From Erythrophleum ivorense (Eukaryota; Streptophyta; Magnoliopsida; Fabales; Fabaceae), in the NCBI GenBank assembly GCA_026724425.1, contig JAIUCV010000019.1, positions 11,286,612 through 11,350,611 on the forward strand: DNA of 64,000 nucleotides, given 5' to 3'. The stretch's first letter is position 1. Each line of letters begins with the position of its first letter. Shown here piece by piece: positions 36,101 through 48,816 of the stretch. The position numbers were made by a program, and so were the translations under genes. The notes under the pieces are model-generated. The model ran no database searches, had not been told where the DNA came from, and saw nothing but the letters and a program-made list of their open reading frames with translations.

Positions 36101-37567
36101 AATTCTTTGAATCTCATCCCCCGCTCCAATGATCTAACATGTTAAGTGGACCAAGTAACTATGGTGAAAGGAGCCAACAACAATAAATAAGAGAGATTGA
36201 CAAGCTTATGCCTTATTTTGTCCATTTTGAAATCATAATGATGGTTCATAATATATATGATGTTGTAAATGTACTATGAACATTAATACATGTGTAAATA
36301 TGATATTATATGATGTTTAAATATATGGATATGATGTATGCCTACATTTTGAGCATGAGATGCCAAATTATACAATGTGAAAGTATGATGGAAATATGCA
36401 TAAGTGTGGGTTGAATGGCTAAAATGAAATGCATGAGGTTTGGGACCATTTAGGAAACTTACTTAAGTCTCAAATGTGCTTTTTGACTTTCCTAAAAGGT
36501 GCCAAAACTAAGGGAAATCCATTTGGTAACATTGGTACCCTATATGGAACCAAAATTGACAACAATAGAACTATATATCACTTTTTGGCCAAATGAGTTA
36601 GTCTTGATCTGAAATTTGACATGCAATTAGGTCTCATTGAGATCTTTTTGGGAAGATAAAGACCATAATTTTTGGAGGTTTACAGAATATTTGATAATTT
36701 TCCAAAGTTGAAAAAATTTATGGTTTTGGTCTACTGTACTATTTATTTGGTCTGAAATTGTTTTCTGTCCCACGAGGCTCAAATGATGTTCAATTGCCAT
36801 AAAATTTTATATAGGAAAACTAGACAATCACAGTGACCCATTTCAACTAGAAGCACCTCATTTGGATGTCTAAGGAGGAAGATATGAATTTTTGAAATTT
36901 TTGTCCAATATCAGTAACTTTGCCCGACCAAAAATACTATTCCATTGGATTTCGAGGTCTGGGCTTCATGGACTGATCTAGAGATATGTTTTCTCTCTAG
37001 TTAACATCTACAACTTTCCATCTTGATATCATTTGCATGGATTGGATTTTTGTGGAATTAATTAGATATTTTCAAAGTTTTCTGCAGAATTCTATGACAG
37101 TTCCAGAATTCAATTGGACCTTTGGACTATTTTGGATGTCAAACATCCTCTTTGGTGAATTTTATGATCTGGGAGTATTTTTAATGTGAATTAGACATCC
37201 TAAGATTTCTAAAATGACCAAGATTTCATGATTTAGATTTTTCTAGATTTAGTTATTATTTTCCAAAGTTTGCCCAGAAAAGAGGCCAATTCTGTCCGAG
37301 AATGAACTTCCATTTTCCATGCTCCATTTCGGTTTCCATGAGTTGTAGACATGATTTTGTGATGCAATTGAGTTGTAATGATGTAATTAAATATGAGAAT
37401 ATGTAATATAAGCTCACATGGTCCATGTGATACCAAATGAAATGTTTAGATATAGCACAATGCGAAAATAATCCCATTTTCCCTTCCTTTTTCTATGGAA
37501 AGCCTACATATTTCATGATATTATACCATTCAAAAGCATGAGATGAGCTAGAATTTATGGTGTTACA
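33132..37567 (+). mobile_element. LTR G, 4436 bp, with a different leading segment
   Basis: It starts tgtaacatttgac and ends ggtgttaca. From about 33700 on it is collinear with A and K in the same direction. The first ~500 bp do not match theirs beyond loose composition. The flanks are cacat (left) and tatct (right), not a duplication, so one edge has been rearranged. Confidence 0.65.
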
Positions 37568-39117
37568 TATCTAATAAAACAACACCCATCAAATGAGTTC
37601 AAGGTTCTATTCTTTCCTTTCATATGTGATTCTTAACTCCTTTTAAAGCCTCTTGGAGTCATCACACAATTAAAATAAATAACCTAACTACATGTTGCTT
37701 CTTTAGGTCATATTATGAAACCTAAGACACCAATTTATTCTCTAGGCCTCCTAAATTTTTCTCAAGATTTCTCCTTATTTTCAATCATCATATATGACTC
37801 AAAAATGGGTTTAAAAAAATTTAAAACTCTCCCTAGGTGTCCAATCCCCTTTAGGCTGAGACTATGTAGCATTTGACCTCCATGGATGTTTACTTCGTTT
37901 TCTTGATGGAGGATGCATATGGGGAGACTTCTAGGGATCTTAAGGACTTATTTAAACATTCATTTAGGCCTAAAAATAATTACATTAAATCAAATTTTCA
38001 AATGAGCCCATGAAACCTTAGGTTTGCCACCTTAAAAATCAATGGCTTTTTCTTGAATTTCTTTGCATATTCTTACTCTCCTCCTTTAAATTCATATAAT
38101 TCACCCTTATTTCTACCCAAAATTCAAACCCTCTTGTAGCTACATATATGGGGCAAAATAGGGAGAAGAAGGGGGGAGGAATAGCTACCGTAGGATGAAG
38201 ATTTTATCTTGTTTCCATAACTTTTCTTACTTATTTCTCACTTTCCTTGGCCTACTCTCTTCAAATCTGAATTTTATCCTCTGTTCTTCAAGATAGATCC
38301 AAAAAATTCAATAAAACCATAGGAAAGAAAGCTTAAGAGGAGAGGAACAAGTTTGGAAGAAGAAGGAGCATGAAAATCCATAAAATTTCTTACCTTTTTC
38401 TTGCTTTTTCTCCTCCTTTCTTCTCCTCCGTGGTGTGCCTAAGAGAGTTAGTGTTTTCTCTAATTTTTAGGTAGAATAGCTCGTGCAAATGAAGGAGGAG
38501 AAGAAACAAGAACTTAAAGAGTGTTTAAGAAGCTTCCACTTTCTTAAAAATTCTAATTTTGCCCTTCATTCTTGGCACTTTTGTTTCTAATTTGTTTTAG
38601 CTCCTTTTTACAAACCATCTTTTCTATTATGAAATTTAGGTTCCCAATTTAGTAAAATACTTTTGGAAGTACTCAAATCATAGCTAAAACCTTCCCGAAT
38701 AAATCAGTCAAAATTTGAATTAACTGACATTGGAAAATATCCACCTGAGGGGTTTAAACTGTCTTAGAACTTTCCATGGTTTTCAAGGCCTCTACGAACC
38801 ATGGAGAACTCAAAATTTTCATTTAAAAAGTCTTCCTATGTGAATTCCAAAATGTGCTCAAAATGACAAAAATGCCTTTACGTTTTGTTAACCTTTCATT
38901 CAAATTCATTTTTTTTATTTTAGCTCCATTTTTCTTTTCCTCTGAGCTTGGGATTCTCATTTTTAGAAGTGTAAAATACTTCCCAAATTTTTTGGGACCT
39001 TAACTAAGTCATTTCAGGGGATTTCCTTTGGTATCTAGTGAATTTCGTTCATTTACAAAGAAACTGTACATTATGTTTCTCACGTTTTCTCTCGTTTTCA
39101 AAGAACCAGATATTACA
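37568..39117 (-). mobile_element. LTR I, right part only
   Basis: From 37568 it matches the antisense LTR copies, starting mid-element at 'ctaataaaacaacaccc', and ends agatattaca at 39117 with the shared terminal block. G abuts it on the left. Its own left part is not found left of G, so it has been lost. Confidence 0.68.
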
Positions 39118-40984
39118 AGTCCCGTGGGCCATATGGACTCATCCATTTCATTCTCATATTTAATTACATGAATACAACTCATAACTATCTCAAGAAGCAG
39201 CCTAAAACTTGTGCATTTAGTAGCATGAAAATATAGTGTGTAGTCTTGGGTACCCAATCTAAATTTTGTGCCTGAACTTTAAAAAAGCATAACAAATTCA
39301 AGAAAAGTCAAAATCATGCACACTATATCATTTTGGAAAGCTACAGATGTCTAATTTATACTAAAAATAAGTTTGGGCCACAACAGAGACTGCTAGCTAC
39401 CAAAAATTGATGGAATAGTACTAGAGGTTGACTATCATTACTAGTACTATCCTCCAACTTCAAAAATTCGTATCTCCCTGCTTAGATGTCTAATTGGGGT
39501 GATCTTGGTGGCCATGGAAAGATTATTATGTATATTTTATGCTCGTAAAATTTCATTAGCATTGGATACCACTTAGCTCTCAAATTACATAGCCCAAATT
39601 ACTAACTATATGAACAGTGTCTGCATCAGTTCAGCAAAAAAATGCCAACTTTGAAAAATCATAATTAATTCCATAAAGCTCCAAATAACCTGTTCTTTAG
39701 CTGCCCAAAAGTCTCTGGATGAGATCTAATTTTATGCCAAATTTTAAGGGCAAATTTGTTCATTTGGTTAGATCTTGATATTGGGTTGCAAAATGGCTCA
39801 TTGTGTCATGTAAGGGTCTCAAATGGTCCAAAATTGCTTCTAAGACAACCAAGGCTACTTGAGCACGTGGGAAAGCACTAAGATGGTCTACTAAACTTGT
39901 CTCAAAGGTGCACAAACCCATATTTCTCAAACTCACTCATCCACCCCAAGTTATACACAAGAATGCATATGTCAAGTCTTGCCACTCAATACCCAAATCA
40001 TGTTATATCTTGCATATTGCACCAAATCTCATTCATACATCATATATTTACATATTTACATGTGTTCATAAGGTCATACAACATATATATAAGAGATTAC
40101 ATCATGTGCCACTCATATGGCTATAAATTGGCATTTTTACACACTTAGTTGTCAATCTTCTTCTTTTAGGCTTGATGGCTTCCATTCTTTGGCTCACTTG
40201 GTCTACCTAAACATGTTAGATATGTGGGAAGGAAAGAATGAGATTCTAGGAATCCCAATAGCTCATCCCCCTTTCAATCGCACATAAAGAATGCAAATTT
40301 GTGTCTAAAAGTGCATGTATGACTATTATAGAACATGTGAGCATTCAAGAAGCATTCTTAGCATTTTAAAAAGTCATACATAGCATGCATAGACTTGCCA
40401 AGTAAGTGGATTAGCCTCACCTATTCTCTTTAAGGATTTTAAACTTACCTCACCCTTTTTCTTTAAGGCTTTGAACTAGGTCTTGCTCTTGGGAGACTCT
40501 TAGCTTTGTATCAGCCATTTTTAAGGGTTCTTGGCTCATTCTTACTGTGGCTAGAGAATTCTCGGTTTCACCACACTCAAAAAAATCAAAGCAAAGTAAC
40601 AAGACATCATTTGAATGCATAAAACAATATCATGGTACCATGGCATATAAAATTATGCTAGAACACATTTTCATGGCTTAACACATACATACACACATTT
40701 AAAGACAAGATAACATTCATCCATGCATGAGAGAAAGGAGAGAGAGTTACCTTTGTTACAATTACAAACTTTTTCTCTTGAATTTGGTTGCTCTTCCTTG
40801 GCCCCACATATACAAGAAGGTGGAGATTATTTCTCTTGGCCTAGACACATCATATAGAAGCTAATTATATTTTTGAATCAAATTCTAAAGTCATACATTC
40901 ACTAGAAGGGCTAGGTAGTTCATATAGCTCTTTTATGGTTCCATAATGCACTTAATAAAGCAACCTTAAGAAAAAATCATCTTG

Positions 40985-43900
40985 TGTAATGTCCAGTTTT
41001 TGTTAAACGACGAAAACAGGCACATTTTCAAAGCAAGTCCCCCAAAATGAATTAGTTAACGTTTCAAAAAATTTGGGTAACATTCTAGCCTCTTAAAAAT
41101 GAGAATTGTGACCTCAGACAGAAGAAAAAATGGAGCTAGAATAAAGAAACAAATTTTGACAGAACCTTTACGAAACGTAATGACATTTTCATAATTTTGG
41201 ATAATTTTTGGAATTTACATAGGAGGGCTTTTTAAACCAAAATTTTGAGTTTTCAAGGGTTCTTAGAGGCTCTGACAACTATGGGAAGCCCCGAGACAGT
41301 TAAATCCCCTCTAGTGGACGTTTTCTAACGTCGATGTACCTAAACTTTGACGGATCCATTCGGAAAGGTTTTAGCTCCAATTTGAGTGATTCCAAAGCCA
41401 TTTTTCTTAATTGGGAACCTAAATTTTATAATGGAAAAGACAGTTCTCAAAAAGGAGCTAAAACAAAGGAGAAATGAAAATGCAAAGTATGAAGGGCAAA
41501 ATTAGAATTTTTGAAAAAGTTACCTTACCCTAGCTATATATAGGTGGTGCCTCACACTCTCCTTCACTTCAATTCAGAATTTCTAGCCCCAAAACAGAAC
41601 CAAAGCCCTTGGAGAGTGGCACATAAAGAGAAGGAAAGAAGGAGGAAAAATCCAAGCTTAAGGTATGGAATTTTGCTTGTTTTTCATCTTTCCTCTCCAC
41701 CAATCTCTTCTCCTCTTTTTCCCTCTTCTTCTCCATGATTTTTCTAAAGTTTTAAGGGCTGTTTTGAAGGGAAAACATAAGGAAATTTTTGGATTTGAAG
41801 AGAAGAGCTTGGAGAAAGTAAGATTCAAGCCAAACTAACCAAAGAAATAAGGTAAAAATACATTCTATGGTAGCTATGTTGATGCCTCTTTCTTTTCCAT
41901 TTTGACCCACAAGTGTTCTGCCCTAGGGAGTCAAATTTTTAGCCAAACCAAGGATGATTCTTAGGTATTTGATGGAGAAGAATAAGAATATGCAAAGGAA
42001 ACCAAGAAATAGGCATTAGAAATCAAGATACAAAACCTAGGGTTTTAAGTGCACTTTTCAATTTCTAATTTTGTATGATGCTTCCTAGGTCTAAGTAAGA
42101 GTTTAAATGAGTTCTTGAGACACCTAAGATACTCCCCATAAGCTTCCTCCTTCAAGAAAACAAAGACAACTCTGAGAAGCCCTAAACCTAGGCATGTCTC
42201 GGCCAAGAAGAGTTCTAGGTGTGGGGGAGAGTTTTAAATTTTTCTAAGGCTATTTTTAAGTCATATTTGATGAATAAAGATAAAGGGAAGCCTTGGAAAA
42301 AATTTAGAACTCATGAAAAGTGATTTGGTGTCTTAGGTTCTATAATATGACCTAAAGAAGCAACATGGTGCTAAGCCTTTTGTTTTAATGATGTGATGAC
42401 TCTAAGAGGTTTAAAAAGAGTCAAGAATCATATTTGAAAGGAACGAATGAGGCCTAGAAGTTATTTGAGGGGTATTGCTTCATTGGGTGCATATATGGAC
42501 CATAATGGGGATTGTAAAGCCAACTAGTGTTTAAGCAAGTTGCATAGCCCTATAAATTATTTTATAAACCTAATTGGCTCCCATAAATTGTATCTAGGCT
42601 AAGAGGAACCTTTCCCACACTCTTGTGGTTGTGTAGCCGAAGAAAGGAGCTTAAATTCAAAGGAAAAAGTGTGTGGAATTGTGCAAGGTAACTCTCTTCA
42701 TCTTCTGTCATGCATGGATATGTGTTTAGCTTGTTTTAGAACGTATGTATGTGTATTTTCAAGCTAAGAAAAGTATGCTAGTATGCCTTCATATGTCATG
42801 ACTCTTGATGCCATGTTATGTTTTAAATGAATCCATGATGTTTGTATGAATTTACTTGAGTGTGGAGAGGCCAAGAACTCTTCCCTTGGGCGAGGATGAA
42901 TCAAGAACCCTCGAGCTTGGTAGAGATAAAGCAAAGAGTCTCCTAAAAGCAATGTGGGCTCCCAAGAGTATGGTTGAGTCCAAAGTGCTTAAGAATGGGT
43001 GAGGCAAGTCCAAAATCTATGAGGAGCAGTGTAAGACCGATCTAAACATTTGGTGAGCTCTTGAATAATTTGTATGAGTTGTTCACATGCCAAGTTTGCT
43101 TTTAAAATGTCCATGGCTTTTTATTTTCTCCATGTATGCATTTGTAAAGCTTGGTTTGCACATATTTTGTGTGATTGAATGGGAGATGAGCTATTAGAAT
43201 TCTTTGAATCTCATCCCCTCCTCTCCAATGATTTAATATGCTAGGTGGACCAAGTAATTATGGTAAAGGGAGCCAACAACCATGAAGAGCAAGGATGGAC
43301 AAGTTTATGTATCATATGGCTCATTTTGAAACCATAACGATGGTTCATAATGTATATGATGTTATATATGCACCATGAATCCTAAGATATGTGTAAATAT
43401 ACTATTATGTGATGTTTAGATGTATGAAAATGATATATGACCCATAGCACTTATTTTGAGTATGTAAGGTCAAAGTGTACAATATGAGATTTTGATGAAT
43501 GTATGCATAAGTGTGGGTTGAATGGCCAAAACAAGATGCATGAGGTTTGGGACCATTTAGGCAGATCACTTAAGTCTTAAATGTGCTTTTAGACTTACCC
43601 AAAAGGTTCCAAGACCAAGAGAAATCCATTTGCTAACTTTGGTATTCTATATGGAGCCAAAATTGACCAATATGGAACCCTATATCACTTTTTAGTCAAA
43701 TGAGTTAGTGTTGATCTAAAATTTGGCATGCAATTAGGTCTCATTGAGAGCTTTCTGTGAAGCTAAAGTTTATAATTTTTGTAAGTCTACAGAATATTTG
43801 ATAATTTTTCAAAATTGACAAAATTTTTAGAAATAGTCTGAATGTACTGTTACAATAGTCTGAAAATGTTTTCTGTCACTCGAATCTCAAATGATGTCCA

Positions 43901-44673
43901 ATTGTCATGAAATTTCATACAGAGAAACTAGATAATTACAGTGACTTGTAACAACTAAAAGCACCTCATTTGGAGGTCTAGAGAGAAAGATACGAATTTT
44001 TGAAATTTCTGCCTAGTATCAATCATCTTGTCTGACCAAAAGTATTATTTTATCGATTTCTGAGAGTTGGGCTTGATGAAATGATCTAGAGATATTTTTT
44101 CTCTCTAGTTAAAATCTACAGATTTTCATATTGGTATCATTTTCATGTATTGGATTTTTTTAGAATTAATTGCATATTTTTGAAATTCATATCAGTAAAT
44201 TGTAATAGTATCAGGACCTAGTCTGACCTCTAGACCAATTCGTGTGTCAAAAGCCTTGTGTGTGGGATGTTATAACTTCTACATATTTTTATCATGAATT
44301 AGACATCCCAAGATTTCCAAAATGACCAAGATTACATATTTTAAATTTTTTTAGATTTAGTTATAATTTTTCAAAATTTGCCTAGAAATGAGGCCAAGTC
44401 TGGCCGAAAATGAATATTCATGTCCCATGTCTCTTTTCAATTTCCATGGGTTAAAAGCATGTTTTTATGAGGCAAATGAGTTGTAATGGTGTAATTAAAT
44501 ATAAGGATGCATATCATAAGTTCACACGGTCCATGTGACACCAAAATGAATTTTTAACCATGACCAACACAAGAAAGTATATTAATTCAATAGAATTTCT
44601 CACTTGATTCTTACTATATCTCACATGAGCATGTAAATGATGATGGATATGAGTTAGAAATGATGGTGCTACA
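40985..44673 (+). mobile_element. Solo LTR K, 3689 bp, with perfect target duplication
   Basis: It starts tgtaatgtccag and ends gatggtgctaca. The 5-mer tcttg flanks it at 40980-40984 and 44674-44678. The relative B is uninterrupted at this site (14392-14396). A TATA box sits 550 bp in, followed by a short leader and a possible splice donor, so the plus direction is the likely sense. It has no interior domain. Confidence 0.88.
41535..41542 (+). promoter_or_regulatory. TATA box in solo LTR K
   Basis: tatatata sits in the context agctatatatagg, followed about 30 bp on by a C/T-rich 'cactctccttcacttc' stretch like a plant transcription start. A possible 5' splice site, aag|gtatgg, is at 41662/41663. 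The same TATA context occurs in A at 12267-12275. Function is inferred. Confidence 0.5.
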
Positions 44674-46195
44674 TCTTGGGTCCATTCTCTCCATCCGTTT
44701 ATGATTTTGGACTTCATTTAAATCTCTTGGAGTTATCACACAATTAAATTAATAAGCCTAACTAGGTGTTGCTTCTTTAAGCCATAATATAGAACATATG
44801 ATACCATCTCATTGTCCATGGCTTCTAAAATATTTTTAAGGTTTCTTCTCATCCTCTTCCATCATATATGACTCAAAAATAAGTTTGGAATAAATTAAAA
44901 CTACCCCTAGATGCTTCATCTAGCTTAGGTTTAGGCTAGGCTTTAAGGAAGCACCAAATGGATTTGCTTTGTTTTCTTGATGGAAGATGCATATGAGGAG
45001 CCTTCTAAGAATCTCAAGAACTCATCCAAATACTCATTTAGGCTTAGAAATCAGTGCATCAAATTAGATTTTTGGTGGAGTCTTTGGAACCTTAACTTTA
45101 CTATCTTGAAATCTAATGGCTAATTGATTATTTCCTTTGCATATTCTTGTTCTCCTCCCTCATTTTCCTAAGATTTGCCCTTGGTTTCGCTTGAAATCCA
45201 ACCCCTCTTGGCTGGTCTCACGAAGGGTGAAATGGAGAGAAGAAGTACAAGGAAGATTAAGTTGGAGAATGACAAAATACCTTAATTTTCTTAGCTTTTC
45301 TTGCTTGTTTCTCACTTTGCTTGGCCTCCTCTCCTCAAATCTAAATTTTCCACCTTTATTCTGCCTTCCATACAAACCCAAAAACTTTAACAAAACCATA
45401 GAAAGAAAGAGGAGAAGAGGAGAAGGAGATTGGTAAAGGAGAAAGTATGGAAAACTATGAAATTCTTACACTTTTTGCTAGGTTTCTCTCTTCCTTTTAC
45501 CCTCCATCTTGTATTCCATTCTCCTCTACCCTTGGTTCTTTTTTAGCCCAGCAAATTTGTTCATAAGGAGTAGGGCAGAAGTGGGGACATCTTTATAAGC
45601 CTAAGGGTTCATTTAAGCAACTTTTAAAATTTACAATTTAGTCCATCTTATTAGTTTTGTCCATTTAGGCTCATTTTAACTCCTTTTTGAAAGTTGTCTT
45701 TTCCATCATAACATTTGGATCCTTTAATTCATAAAATGGCTTTGGTTTCACCCAAATTGGATTTAAAACCATTCTGAATTGTTCGATCAGAATTTTGGTC
45801 AACCGACGGCTGAAATTTCTCACCAGAGGAGTTTAAACTGTTATGGGAGTTTCCATAGTTTTCAGGGCCTTTGAAAACCTCAAAAAACTCAAATTTCTCA
45901 TTTAAAAAGCCCTGATATGAGTTTTCTAAAAATTTCTTGAAATTACAAAAATGTCATTACGTTTCATTACATTTTCGTTAAAATCCATTTGACTATTTTG
46001 GCTCCTATTTCAGGGCATCTTTGGCCTTGACTCATCATTATTTGAGGCCAATAATATTATTCTAATTTTATTGGACCTCAAATCACTCTATATAGAGGAC
46101 TTTCCTTTGTATAAGGTGAATTTTGTATGTTTATGAAGAAATTATACATTACGTTTTTCGTATTTTCTCTCATTTTTAGAGAACTGAATATTACA

Positions 46196-46719
46196 ATACT
46201 GCCTTATCCCTAAGAGAGAATGGAAACAATTTGAGTCAAGTTACATCAGTGAAAACCTTATTCATCTTAATGTTATCACAAATTCTTATAAATCTAGTTA
46301 AATATAGATTGGGATTTTCCAGAACTCCACTACCAAACTTGTTGTATTGAATAATTTGGATCATACATAATTTAATCTCAAAGTTGTTACTCACAATTGT
46401 CAAGCTAATAATACTATTATTCAACATATGCATCTAACATGGCATAGTCTCATATTGGTCAGTGATGATGATTAGGAGCAGCTCTAATTGGTTGAGGTAT
46501 ATCTTTTACAGGGTCTTCTTGTTAATTTATTGGTTGAGGTCCATGTAGAACATCTTCTTGCCTGCATCTAGCAAGAAGGATGCATTCTAGTTCAGGTTCA
46601 GGCTTCAAAAGAGTAACACCAAATAAGTGACTTATAATGCTAAAAAACCTAAAAAGAGGAAACTATAAATAAACCAAGTCATAAATTAAGAAAACAAAAG
46701 AAATTAAGGGGAAAAAAAA
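46196..46719 (-). pseudogene. Athila/Tat-type gypsy gag fragment
   Basis: Read on the minus strand, this gives EPELECILLARCRQEDV near 46590, then NNFEIKLCMIQIIQYNKFG, then ENPNLYLTRFIRICDNIK around 46250-46380, then LKLFPFSLRDKA after a frameshift near 46200-46240. This is the gag order of plant Athila/Tat gypsy elements (the NNFELKP..., EDPNLH...FLE.CD and LRLFPFSL.DKA blocks). Stops and at least one frameshift break it. The upstream side carries on to the primer site at 52454 once L3 is removed. The downstream gag is cut by LTR J and the rest of the element is absent. Confidence 0.78.
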
Positions 46720-48816
46720 TGTAACACCTTCATTTCTAGCTCATACCCATCATGCCATATATGCTCATAGGAGGTATGGGAAGAATAAGGGGAGTCTTCC
46801 ACTCATTGGGTTCATACACTTTCTCACTATATGGCATGGGGTTAAAATGCATTTCAGTATCACATGGACCGTGTGAGCTCATTCTATGCTTCCTCATATT
46901 TAATTGCACCATTACAACTCATTTCAATCCCAAAAACATGCTTTAAACCCATGGAAATCAAAGAGGGATATGAGACATGCACATTCATTTTCGGCAGACT
47001 TGGCCTCATTTCTGGGCAAAGTTTGGAAATTCATAACTAAATTCAGAAAAAATCGAAAACATGCTCTCTTGGTCACTCTGGAAAGCTTATACTGTCTACT
47101 TCATGGGAAAAATATATGCAACTCATAAAATCTCACATATAATGCGTTTGATACGCAAAATCATCTACTGGTCGGAGGGGCTTTGCTGCTGTCACAATTT
47201 ACTGATATGGACTTCAAAAATATCTAACTAATTCCAAAAAAATCCAATGCTTGCAAACGATATCACTATGGAAATATGTGGATGTTACCTAGAGAGGAAA
47301 AATATTTCCAGATCAGTTCATCAAGCCAAACTCTCAGAAACGGATGAAACAGTACCTCGGGTCTGGTAGGGTGACTGATTCTGGGCTGGAACTTCGAAAT
47401 TGCATATCTTCCTCTCTAGACATCCAAATGAGGTGATTCTAGTTCCTATAAGTCACTGTGACTATCTAGTTTTTGCCTATAAAATTTCGTAGCCATTGGA
47501 CTACGTTTGCCCCTCGGATGACACAATTCTCCTACTGACCAAATGAACAGTGTTTCTGGAAATCCGAATTTTTGATACCAACTTTAAAAAATCATGGAAA
47601 ATTATATAGACCTTCAAATGACTTAATCTTTAGCTTCTCAAAAAGCTCTAGACAAGATCGAGTCACATGCCAAATTTCAAGACAAGAAGAGGTCATTTGG
47701 TCAGACTTGGACATCATGGGCAAAATGACCATTTTCATGTGTTAAATGAGGCTTCATGGGTTCAAATTTGCCTCTTCTACCTCTAAAGCTCTATGAGCAC
47801 ATGAGAAAGTATCCATATGGGCTACCAAACATGGCTCAAGTGTCTAATGACCCAGATTTACAAAACTCACTTTCCTACATCCACTTATACACCCATGTGG
47901 CCAATGCTAAAATCATGCTTTTCATACAAGCTTGCTACGTCATTCAAAATGGTACTCATTATCATACATATATGGTAAATACATTCATTTACAAGGATTC
48001 ATAGATGCTATATCATATACATCATTAGTTTACACTTCTTGGCTTAACTACAAAATAATTACAAGAGGCTCTTTTACAATTCTTTATCGAAATCCCCTAG
48101 CTTCAAGCTTGGTGGCTCCCATCTCTTGCCTCACTTGGTCCACCTAGCATGGTTGGGTGGTGGAGAGGGGGAGTGAGATTCAAAGAATCTCAATAGCTCA
48201 TCTCTCATTCAATCATACACACAAAGCATGCAAACAAGTCTCACAATATATGCATGGGCATGTTAGCATATGGAATCATAAGAAAAGTATTTGCAACATT
48301 TAAGTTGCCCATCCATATAAAAGAGACATTTTCAACATGTGAGTAGGCCATACATAACATATAAAAGCTTGCCAAGTAAATGGTTTAGCTTCACCCACTC
48401 ACTTGTGGATTTTGGACTTGCCTCACCCATTCTCTAAGAGGTTCTTAGACTCAACCCTTACTCTTTGGGAGTCAACCTCACTTTTGGGAGACTCTTTACT
48501 TTGTCTCAACCAACTTGAGGGTTTTTAGCTCATCCTCACCATGGCTAGAGGGTTATTGGCTTTTTCATACTCAAGCAAACTCAAGAAACCACATAAAACA
48601 TCATTGAAATACATGAGGCATCATCATGCAAGCATACTTTTCATGGTTCAAAACATACATACACACAAGCAAGACAATGTAAGCACACATCTTATGCATG
48701 AAAGAAGGTGGAGAGAGCTACCTTATTGGTTATTCACAACTTTTCCTTTCAACTTGTCTCATCTCTTGTGGTTTTCACAATTAACTCTATATGGGAGTGC
48801 TTCTCTTGAGCCTAAC

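Larger units (their letters stand above)
39118..46195 (-). mobile_element. LTR J, lacking its first ~135 bp, interrupted by K
   Basis: It begins at 'agtcccgtgggcc', which is about 136 bp into relative B, and ends gaatattaca at 46195. Own parts are 39118-40984 and 44674-46195. LTR I ends exactly where J begins, so I was inserted in J and the far side of both was deleted later. On the right it abuts an Athila-like gag fragment at a point inside the coding sequence. Confidence 0.72.
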
